The notes below the pieces were generated by a model. It had not been told where the DNA came from. It searched no databases and was given only the letters and a program-made list of their open reading frames with translations. Positions 50,934 through 57,808 of a DNA stretch of 64,000 nt are shown in pieces (within the stretch, counting starts at the first letter, position 1; each line of letters begins with the position of its first letter). The position numbers were made by a program, and so were the translations under genes. The DNA is taken from contig CABUWV010000009.1 in NCBI GenBank assembly GCA_902495355.1, forward strand, positions 1-64,000, in the 5' to 3' direction. The stretch comes from an uncultured Collinsella sp. (GTDB taxonomy: Bacteria; Actinomycetota; Coriobacteriia; Coriobacteriales; Coriobacteriaceae).

Positions 50934-52043
50934 TTAGGCGGGTTTAAGCCCAAAACACGCCCGCAACGTGTTAAATAGCGTCTCTTGTTTCTTTCTGCGA
51001 GCGTCAACACGGTTGCGATATCGCTTACTCATGCGCTGGTGGATGCGCCATGCGAGCGCTTCCATCGCTTCCATGTCACAGAGCATTTCGTTGTTGACCG
51101 TCGCGATCTCGATTCCCATAGTGATCAAGCCCGTGTTGCGTTTTTCATCATGGATACGTCCCCTCCGGGAGGAATGGCCCAGCTCACCGTTGTATTCCAG
51201 GTCAAACCGGGCTGTTTCCTGATACGCATCGCAAACTGCGTGCGACATCCCAGAGATTGCCTGCGCGCGGTCATCGAACTCGATCTTGTAGTCGGTCTTA
51301 AAAGGACCGCAGGCAAATCCGCCATAGGAAAACGGAAGCGAAAACAGAGCGAGCATGATGCACTCCATGGGCGACAGCAGGTTTTCTGACAGGTAGGGAC
51401 ACAGGCGCAGCAGCTGTTTGGCCGTGCTTCCTTTGCACGCCGCAAGGTAATCTACCAGGCGATCGGGTGTCAGCACGGGCTCGACCTCAAAGTAACCGAC
51501 ATCTGGCGGCTGGTCTTTGTCCTTTGCCAATTTGTTCACGACAGGCGATGTGTAGGGAGGTAGATACTGCCCGCGGTCACTCAGCGAAATCTTAGAGCAC
51601 AGCTCCTGGGCTAGGGCAAATGCCTGGATACAGCCGACCTCGCGGGCGACGGCAACACAAAGGGCCTCGGGAGATAGACTGTATACACCCGGCTCCACTT
51701 CTAGAATCGAGCCGGCAGGCAACCCGGAACACACGGACCAGCCCACGCCAAGCATGCGGCGGCGCTGCGCCGCAGATCCCACCAGCAAGCACAAATCCTC
51801 TTGCACCTCGCCGCTTGCGGCTCCAATACGCACCAAGTCGGGAAGATAGATGTCCTCGGTCGAGGGCGACGACGTGCGCAGCGCGCGGCGCTCTTCATCG
51901 GGATCGAGGTCCCTCCAGCTGATGTAACCCATTTGTCGGCGCTCGGCGCGCATCATGCGTAGCGCCGAGGCACCCGTCAGAATTACGGAAGCCGCTAGCT
52001 GTTCGCTTGTCGGCTCGTTGCGCCGCTCAATCTTCACTGCCAC
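50934..52043 (-). CDS. Uncharacterised protein with a nuclease-like C-terminal region
   Basis: About 369 residues, family not recognised. The GTG at 52043 is chosen: AGGGGTGG is just upstream and it begins 11 bases after comF. The first 120 residues are Arg/Glu-rich. Residues about 240-340 show FDLEYNG, GRIHDEKRNTGLITMGIEIATV and NNEMLCDMEAMEAL, a pattern like DUF559/Vsr-type nuclease folds, with D-x-E and a downstream Lys/Arg. The N-terminal region resembles AbiEi-like regulators only loosely. Defence or DNA repair is possible; position after comF may be incidental. Confidence 0.6.
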   Translation of the reverse strand: MAVKIERRNEPTSEQLAASVILTGASALRMMRAERRQMGYISWRDLDPDEERRALRTSSPSTEDIYLPDLVRIGAASGEVQEDLCLLVGSAAQRRRMLGVGWSVCSGLPAGSILEVEPGVYSLSPEALCVAVAREVGCIQAFALAQELCSKISLSDRGQYLPPYTSPVVNKLAKDKDQPPDVGYFEVEPVLTPDRLVDYLAACKGSTAKQLLRLCPYLSENLLSPMECIMLALFSLPFSYGGFACGPFKTDYKIEFDDRAQAISGMSHAVCDAYQETARFDLEYNGELGHSSRRGRIHDEKRNTGLITMGIEIATVNNEMLCDMEAMEALAWRIHQRMSKRYRNRVDARRKKQETLFNTLRACFGLKPA

Positions 52044-52053
52044 AAAACCACCC

Positions 52054-52860
52054 CTACCAAACGCGTGCGATAGCGAGGCCATCAACGGCCGCGGCACCGG
52101 CGCGCTTGAGTTCCGCCGAAGCCGCGGCCATCGTCGCGCCCGTGGTGATAACGTCATCGATAAGCAGCAGGCGGCGGCCGTGCACGTCCTCAACCGTCTC
52201 GTACATGCCTTGGGCACGCTCGCGGCGCTCCTCACGACCGAGTTCGCGCTGGTCGCCATGCCCGTACTTGACGAGAGCATCGAGCAGGGGAACACCCGAC
52301 AGCTCGCAAAATGGGCGCGCAATAGCCTCCATATGATCAAAACCACGCCGCCGAAACGCTGCCGCCGTCGCAGGCACAAACACCACCGCATCCGCGCCGG
52401 ACAGCACACCTCCGTAGCGATCGGGCGCTACGACCTGGGCATGCAGGGCGGTGTCGTAGAGCAGCTCCGCCAGATACGGAGCTAGACGTCGCTCGCCCGC
52501 ATCCTTGTACGCTTTAATGATGCGCGGCAGCGGATGCGCATAGACGGCGCACGCCAGACAGCGATCGAGTGCCTCCGCCATTGCCGAGGACGTGCCCTCG
52601 ACCGAACACTCAGTGCACAGCAAATCCCCAAACGGGGCGCCGCATCGGGTACAGCTATGACGTGGGTCGATGAGCGTGAGCGCGGCCAGGCAGTCTTGGC
52701 AAATAAGCGCACCGGCGCGTTCGCAGCCGGCACATCGCGTGGGCGACAACGCCTCAAGCGCCTCGTACGTCGCGTGCTCGGCAAACGGTAGCAATTCGTC
52801 CGCAAACGGTAGGGCACCGGCTCCCTGCAGACGGCTCAATATGTTCAGATGGCTCTTCAA
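52054..52860 (-). CDS. comF: ComF-family phosphoribosyltransferase-like protein
   Basis: A 268-residue ComF protein. The N-terminal zinc site has CAGCERAGALICQDC and CTRCGAPFGDLLCTEC. The phosphoribosyltransferase part has VVFVPATAAAFRRRGFDHME and the PRPP loop LLLIDDVITTGATMAAA. ComF helps take up DNA in competent bacteria and may act in DNA metabolism elsewhere. The start is a TTG at 52860 with GGAGGG seven bases upstream. That ribosome site lies in the stem of an 11-bp hairpin, so translation may be regulated. Confidence 0.9.
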   Translation of the reverse strand: MKSHLNILSRLQGAGALPFADELLPFAEHATYEALEALSPTRCAGCERAGALICQDCLAALTLIDPRHSCTRCGAPFGDLLCTECSVEGTSSAMAEALDRCLACAVYAHPLPRIIKAYKDAGERRLAPYLAELLYDTALHAQVVAPDRYGGVLSGADAVVFVPATAAAFRRRGFDHMEAIARPFCELSGVPLLDALVKYGHGDQRELGREERRERAQGMYETVEDVHGRRLLLIDDVITTGATMAAASAELKRAGAAAVDGLAIARVW

Positions 52861-52863
52861 GAC

Positions 52864-52899
52864 ACAACCCTCCCTACGTTCGGTCGCGGGGAGGGTTGT
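52864..52899 (-). promoter_or_regulatory. Hairpin covering the comF ribosome-binding site
   Basis: ACAACCCTCCC (52864-52874) pairs perfectly with 52889-52899. On the minus-strand mRNA the 3' arm carries GGGAGGG, the Shine-Dalgarno of the TTG start at 52860. No T-tract follows, arguing against a plain terminator. Confidence 0.55.
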
Positions 52900-52962
52900 T
52901 GATTCGGCGCTATGATACCCCGATGCGCTCGGGGCAAGGCGGGCTAAATCCGCTCGCGGGCG

Positions 52963-54654
52963 TTATTCGCCGGCGGGCGGTTGCGGTGCGGACGAAGACG
53001 GAGTCGAGCCCTCGCCGCCATCCTGGCGCGGCTTGCGGGAACGGCGACGGCGACGGCGCTTTTGACCCTGGTCGGCCGAGCCCTCGCCACCGCGCGGCTC
53101 GCGCTCGTCGCGAGCGGCGCCACGCGAAGCCTTGGCAGCCGCTCCCCCGCCATCCCCGGGACGACGGCGCGTGACCTTGACCTCGCCATCCGAGACCTGA
53201 TCGGCCACGGAGGGCACTGAGGGCTTCTGCTGCGCGCCCGAGGAATGGCGACGGCGCGGACGCGGCGTGCGCTCCTCCTCGCCACGTGACTTGCCGCCCT
53301 TGTCGGCAGGCGCATCGGAGGCCGAGGCGCCCTTGGAAGCGGCACCAGCCTCGCGAGCAGCTGCGGCGCGGAAGGCGTCCTCGCGCTCCTCGCTCGACAG
53401 ATGACGGCGGCGGCGACGTGTGGGGTTCATGCCACCGCCGCGATTCTGCTGCTGGGGTTGCTGAACCTCGCGCTCGCGAGAGGCGTTCTTGCCCGCGGCT
53501 GCAGCCTCGGTAGCATCGCCCGAGCCCGCGCGCTTGCGGCGGCGACGGCCATCGGCCGCCCCCTCGGCCTCGGGTGCCTCGGCCTTGCCGCGACCCTTTC
53601 CACGGCCACGGCCCTCGCCCTGACCCTGACCGGCGCGAGCATCGGATTCGGCATCGCGACGACGACGCTTGGGCATCGACGTGCCGGCCAGACGGTCGGC
53701 ACTCGACAGGCCATCGCCCACGTCGACGCCGTTCTCGCGATCGAGCTCCATGAGCGCCAGGCGCATCTCGGGCGACTCGATGCGCTCGAGCACGTCGCGC
53801 GTCACGCAGTCGGGGCGGCAGTTGCAGCCCTGCTCGGCGGCCTTCTTTTTGCAGCCCTCCGAGCACGTCATATCGGCCAGGTTGACCTTAAAGACTTTGC
53901 CGTTCTCCAGGCGCAGCACCAGCTGCTCACGCGGCGTGTCATACTCCTGGATACGCGCCTTGCCAAGCGGCGTATCGATGAGTGTCTTCTTTTTGGGCGC
54001 TCGGCTCTTAAAGTCCTTGTAGGCCTCGAACTCGTAGCGCAGGCAGCACATCAGGCGACCGCACACGCCACTGATCTTGGACGAGTTGAGCGGCAGGTCC
54101 TGCTCTTTTGCCATGCGAATCGAGACGGGCTCAAACTGTCCGCCAAAGCGCGTGCAGCAGAGCTCCTGTCCGCACTGGGCGTAGCCACCCACCAGGCGGG
54201 TCTCGTCGCGCACGCCGATCTGGCGCATGTCGACGCGAATGTGCAGCGTCGAGGACAGGTCCTTGACGAGCTGGCGAAAATCGACGCGCTCCTCGGCCGC
54301 AAAGTAGAACACGGCCTTCTCGCCGCCAAACAGGTACTCGACGCCGACCGGCTTCATCTCGAGGTCGAGCTCCTTGACCAGGCGGCGGAAGTCGACCATG
54401 GCCTCGTCGCCCTGGATGGCCAGGTCGTCGGCAAGCTGCAGGTCGATGTCGCTCGCCACGCGCAGCACGGGCTTGAGCGGCTGACCGATCTCATCTTGCG
54501 GCACCTCGAAGGGATCGGCCGTGACCAGGCCGATCTCGGTTCCGCGCTCGGTGGAGCAAATGGCATAATCGGCCTCGAGGATATCCAGATCCTGCGGATC
54601 GAACCACAGGTCGCGCGAGGCGTAGGTAAACTTAACGGGTACGACTAACGGCAT
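52963..54654 (-). CDS. ricT: PSP1-domain protein RicT with long basic tail
   Basis: A 563-residue protein. The PSP1/RicT core occupies residues about 1-290, with the cysteine pattern YAQCGQELCCTRFGG, GVCGRLMCCLRYE and later ADMTCSEGCKKKAAEQGCNC that binds iron-sulfur clusters in the RicAFT complex. The C-terminal 270 residues are Arg/Gly/Ala-rich and disordered, unusual in length and possibly RNA-binding. Its start overlaps the holB end by ten bases. The tmk-holB-ricT order is conserved in Firmicutes (yaaT locus). Confidence 0.88.
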   Translation of the reverse strand: MPLVVPVKFTYASRDLWFDPQDLDILEADYAICSTERGTEIGLVTADPFEVPQDEIGQPLKPVLRVASDIDLQLADDLAIQGDEAMVDFRRLVKELDLEMKPVGVEYLFGGEKAVFYFAAEERVDFRQLVKDLSSTLHIRVDMRQIGVRDETRLVGGYAQCGQELCCTRFGGQFEPVSIRMAKEQDLPLNSSKISGVCGRLMCCLRYEFEAYKDFKSRAPKKKTLIDTPLGKARIQEYDTPREQLVLRLENGKVFKVNLADMTCSEGCKKKAAEQGCNCRPDCVTRDVLERIESPEMRLALMELDRENGVDVGDGLSSADRLAGTSMPKRRRRDAESDARAGQGQGEGRGRGKGRGKAEAPEAEGAADGRRRRKRAGSGDATEAAAAGKNASREREVQQPQQQNRGGGMNPTRRRRRHLSSEEREDAFRAAAAREAGAASKGASASDAPADKGGKSRGEEERTPRPRRRHSSGAQQKPSVPSVADQVSDGEVKVTRRRPGDGGGAAAKASRGAARDEREPRGGEGSADQGQKRRRRRRSRKPRQDGGEGSTPSSSAPQPPAGE

Positions 54655-55772
54655 TTCAGTGCCTTCCTGATATCGAACAGCATGACCTCGATGGCCAGCT
54701 GGGGAGTAACGTTTCTGGCGATGTTGCGCTCGGCGGTCGCGACTGCCTCGAGCGCCCGGGTGGCACCCGCAACATTGGTCGCGGCGGCAAGCCGACCGAT
54801 CGTGTCGCGCACGTCTTCGTTTACCACGTCGGCCGCCTCGTCCTGAAGCGTCAGCAGCACGTCGCGCATGAGCGTCCGCGCGCTCGCCAGCGCTTCCATG
54901 ATACCCGAACGCTCGCGCGCGTTGAGTTCGCGCTTGTTGCGGTCCTCAAGCTGCTTCAATGCTCCACGCGACAGGTAGTCGGCGTTTTGCTCGAGCACCT
55001 TTTCCTGCGTGGACTTGACCTCGGCGAGCGGCGCCTTAACGGCGACGATGAGTGACTTGGCGCGACTGAGCACGTCGGCCTCGTCGGCGGCGATAAGCGA
55101 ATCGATGGCGCGGACCATCTGACGGCGGGCGTCCTGGCGCTCGGCGCTCTTGAGGAACTCGATGCCACGCGTGGGGCTTCCCGCTACGGCGACGGCCATG
55201 CGGCAACGCGCAGGGTCCTGACCGGTGGCGCGACTCACGGCCTGCGCGGCGACGGCGGGCGATACCAGCCGAAACGGCACGCACTGGCAGCGGCTCACGA
55301 TGGTGGGCAACATCACGTCTGCCGAGGTGCCCAGCAGGATGAACATAACGTCCTCGGGCGGCTCCTCGAGTGTTTTGAGCAGTGCGTTGGCGGTGTTGGC
55401 GCGCAGCTGCTCGGCACGGTCGATGATGTAGACCTTGGCCTTGGCACGGATGGGCGCCAGCGGCACGTCGTCGAGCAGCTCGCGGGTCTGGGCGATGAGG
55501 TAGCCCGTGGCGCTCTCGGGCGTGTAATAGTGCACATCGGGGTGTGTATGGCGGGCGACGCGCACGCAGCTATCGCATGAGCCGCAGCCGTCCTGCTCGC
55601 ACAGGAAGGCTTGGGCGAGCGCCCACGCGGCGTCGAGCTTGCCCGCTCCGGGCGCGCCCAAAAACAGGTAGGCGTGCGATGCGCGACCGCTGGCGACGGC
55701 ATTGGTCAAAAAGTCGCGCACGCGCTCTTGGGTGTCGAGCTTGGCCAGCAGGCTTGCCTGAGCGGGGGCCAT
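54645..55772 (-). CDS. holB: DNA polymerase III subunit delta prime
   Basis: A 375-residue clamp-loader subunit. It has AYLFLGAPGAGKLDAAWALA (Walker A-like), a four-cysteine zinc site CEQDGCGSCDSCVRVA, KVYIIDRAEQLRANTANALLKTLEEPP and SRCQCVPFRL. The ATG at 55772 follows AAGGAG located in the tmk end, with the tmk stop three bases before; the ATG further upstream overlaps tmk and is not used. It loads the sliding clamp with the other DnaX-complex subunits. Confidence 0.92.
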   Translation of the reverse strand: MAPAQASLLAKLDTQERVRDFLTNAVASGRASHAYLFLGAPGAGKLDAAWALAQAFLCEQDGCGSCDSCVRVARHTHPDVHYYTPESATGYLIAQTRELLDDVPLAPIRAKAKVYIIDRAEQLRANTANALLKTLEEPPEDVMFILLGTSADVMLPTIVSRCQCVPFRLVSPAVAAQAVSRATGQDPARCRMAVAVAGSPTRGIEFLKSAERQDARRQMVRAIDSLIAADEADVLSRAKSLIVAVKAPLAEVKSTQEKVLEQNADYLSRGALKQLEDRNKRELNARERSGIMEALASARTLMRDVLLTLQDEAADVVNEDVRDTIGRLAAATNVAGATRALEAVATAERNIARNVTPQLAIEVMLFDIRKALKCR

Positions 55773-55773
55773 G

Positions 55774-56457
55774 TTACTCGGCCTCCTTGGCAAGCGCGGC
55801 GGCGACGACATCTTGCGGAATGTCGAGGCCGTAGACGCGAACCTGCTCGACCGTCTGCGCGAAGACGTCCTCGATGGACGCGGTCGCGTCGATGAGCTTT
55901 ACGCGGTTTGGTTCCTCGGCGGCAATGGCGCAAAATCCCTGGTAGACGCGCTCTTGGAAGGCCATGCCCTTGGCCTCCATGCGGTCGGCCGCACCACGGG
56001 CGGCCATGCGCAGCGCCGCCTGCTCGGGCGTGATGCGATAGACGAGTGTGAGAGCCGGGTGCGTACCCGCGACGGCCAGGTTGTTGGCGTCGCGCACCAT
56101 CTGGCGATCGAGGCCGTCGGCAAACGCCTGGTAGCAGGTCGTGGAATCGTAGAAGCGGTCGCATAGGACCACCTTGCCGGCCGCGAGGGCGGGAGCTATG
56201 ACCTCGTGCACCAGCTGGGCGCGTGCGGCCTCGTAGAGCAGCAGCTCGCAGGTATCTCCCATGGCCGTGTTGGCGGGATCGAGCAGCAGGGCGCGGATCT
56301 TTTCGCTGATGGCGGTGCCGCCCGGCTCGCGCAGGCTCACAACCTGGTAGCCAGCGAGTTCGAGCGCGCGGGCAAGCAAGCGCGCCTGCGTGGACTTGCC
56401 GGCGCCATCAACGCCCTCGAGCGTGATAAAGCTATGTTGAGCGGGCTCAAAAGCCAT
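55774..56457 (-). CDS. tmk: Thymidylate kinase
   Basis: A 227-residue dTMP kinase. The P-loop is FITLEGVDGAGKSTQARLL, the DRX-type motif VVLCDRFYDSTTCYQAFA, and the substrate region LREPGGTAISEKIR. It makes dTDP for DNA synthesis. GGAAGGGG is upstream. It heads the tmk-holB-ricT operon. Confidence 0.95.
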   Translation of the reverse strand: MAFEPAQHSFITLEGVDGAGKSTQARLLARALELAGYQVVSLREPGGTAISEKIRALLLDPANTAMGDTCELLLYEAARAQLVHEVIAPALAAGKVVLCDRFYDSTTCYQAFADGLDRQMVRDANNLAVAGTHPALTLVYRITPEQAALRMAARGAADRMEAKGMAFQERVYQGFCAIAAEEPNRVKLIDATASIEDVFAQTVEQVRVYGLDIPQDVVAAALAKEAE

Positions 56458-56565
56458 GGGCGCAGCCCCTTCCTACAAGGCGCGTAAATGCGAGTTATAG
56501 CAACCAAGCCATGATACCCCAGTGCTCGGCGCGTCCCAAATCCCACCTAGCCAATGGCTACTCAG

Positions 56566-56623
56566 GCGGCAGTTAGGGACGTTCCTAAACTGCCGGCCGA
56601 AAAGGAACGTCCCAACTGCCGGC
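56566..56623. repeat. Palindromic repeat, left copy
   Basis: GGCAGTTAGGGACGTTCC (56568-56585) pairs with the complement at 56604-56620 (one base missing). An alternative inner hairpin (GGCAGTTAGGGA with TTCCTAAACTGCC) is also possible. A nearly identical copy lies at 57685-57742, on the other side of the zinc-ribbon gene. Confidence 0.8.
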
Positions 56624-56682
56624 TTTTTGGGGTGCTGGGTATAATCGTCGTATTGCATTGAAATGTGGCGAAAGGAGTGGCA

Positions 56683-57666
56683 ATGTCTCGGTATTGCGCC
56701 TCGTGCGGCAAGCTTCTTGCAGATAATGCCAAGTTCTGCACCTCGTGCGGTGCATCCGTTGAACAAACAACCGCGAGCGATAGCCAGCCCGCTTTTGAGC
56801 AGACCGGTTCCCTCGATACGCCGCAAGCCAAGGCGGAGGACCCCCTCGCCTATCGCCCCGACCTCGCCGCAGGCCCCGCGGCCGTCGAGACCACGCAGCG
56901 CATACCCGTCGCGAGCGGCTCGCCCCAACAGCAGCCGGCTCCCGCATACGCGCCCGCTTCGCCACAAACCCCCGCTCCCAAAAAGAGCGGCACCGGGCCG
57001 CTTATCGCCGTTATCGTTGTGCTGGTGGCGATCATCATCGCCCTGGTCGTTTTCTTTGTGATCAAGCCTTTCGACAACGCCGCCACGCAGACGACTGCCG
57101 AGGTAGCTAAGCTGCACCATGACGTCGACGACGATGACCTAAAGCCTCTCGGCGATCCCAACAGCCTGTACGACGATGATGACGATGACGACGAGGATGG
57201 CGGCGAAGCAACGCTCTCCGAGCAGAACCTCTACCGCCGACTGAGCGAATACTACGACTTGCTCGAAGACCTCGACAACTACGTCCGTGGCTGCGCGCAG
57301 AACTTCAACGGCAGCTATCTGGAAGAAGATCGCACCACCCGTCAAAATCTCGCCGACGTCGCCGAGCGCACAGAGGACACCATCGAGCAGTATTACGACA
57401 TCGTCGAGGACCTGGACGTCCCGACGAGCTCCAAGAACTACAGTTCCTGGAAGGACATCATCGCCCTGTACGACGACCTGGATCACCGCATTGACGCAAT
57501 CTGTGATGCCTGGGAGATCAGCCTGAAATACACCAAGCCTGCGGACCACAAGAATGAGATCGTGGCGCCGCTGTCGCGCGACAACGTGGCGGGCACCAAT
57601 GACAATAAGTATCGCCTAGACTTTGAGGAGCGCTATCCCGGCGCCAAACCCGTCGAAGTGAACTAG
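56683..57666 (+). CDS. Zinc-ribbon membrane protein
   Basis: A 327-residue protein. The N-terminus is a zinc ribbon (CASCGKLL and CTSCGASV). A Pro/Ala-rich linker follows, then one membrane segment at about residues 106-126, then an acidic outer part with a run of aspartates and several Tyr/Asp-rich helices. The family is not recognised beyond the zinc ribbon. The ATG at 56683 has AAAGGAG upstream. It is bracketed by two copies of a palindromic repeat. Confidence 0.75.
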   Translation: MSRYCASCGKLLADNAKFCTSCGASVEQTTASDSQPAFEQTGSLDTPQAKAEDPLAYRPDLAAGPAAVETTQRIPVASGSPQQQPAPAYAPASPQTPAPKKSGTGPLIAVIVVLVAIIIALVVFFVIKPFDNAATQTTAEVAKLHHDVDDDDLKPLGDPNSLYDDDDDDDEDGGEATLSEQNLYRRLSEYYDLLEDLDNYVRGCAQNFNGSYLEEDRTTRQNLADVAERTEDTIEQYYDIVEDLDVPTSSKNYSSWKDIIALYDDLDHRIDAICDAWEISLKYTKPADHKNEIVAPLSRDNVAGTNDNKYRLDFEERYPGAKPVEVN

Positions 57667-57684
57667 CGCTTTGTCGTTCCCGAG

Positions 57685-57742
57685 CCGGCAGTTAGGGACG
57701 TTCCTAAACTGCCGGCAGAAAAGGAACGTCCCTAACTGCCGG
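57685..57742. repeat. Palindromic repeat, right copy
   Basis: CCGGCAGTTAGGGACGTTCC (57685-57704) is a perfect 20-bp inverted repeat with 57723-57742. The loop contains TAAACTGCC, able to pair instead with the left arm. Confidence 0.85.
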
Positions 57743-57750
57743 TCAAAAAA

Positions 57751-57786
57751 AACGAGCGAGGATCGTGGGGTCCTCGCTCGTTTTTT
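57751..57786. terminator. Bidirectional terminator between zinc-ribbon gene and topoisomerase
   Basis: AACGAGCGAGGA (57751-57762) pairs with 57771-57782, flanked by A8 and T6 runs. Confidence 0.9.
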
Positions 57787-57808
57787 AGGCAATGTTTCGA
57801 CCGCGCCG

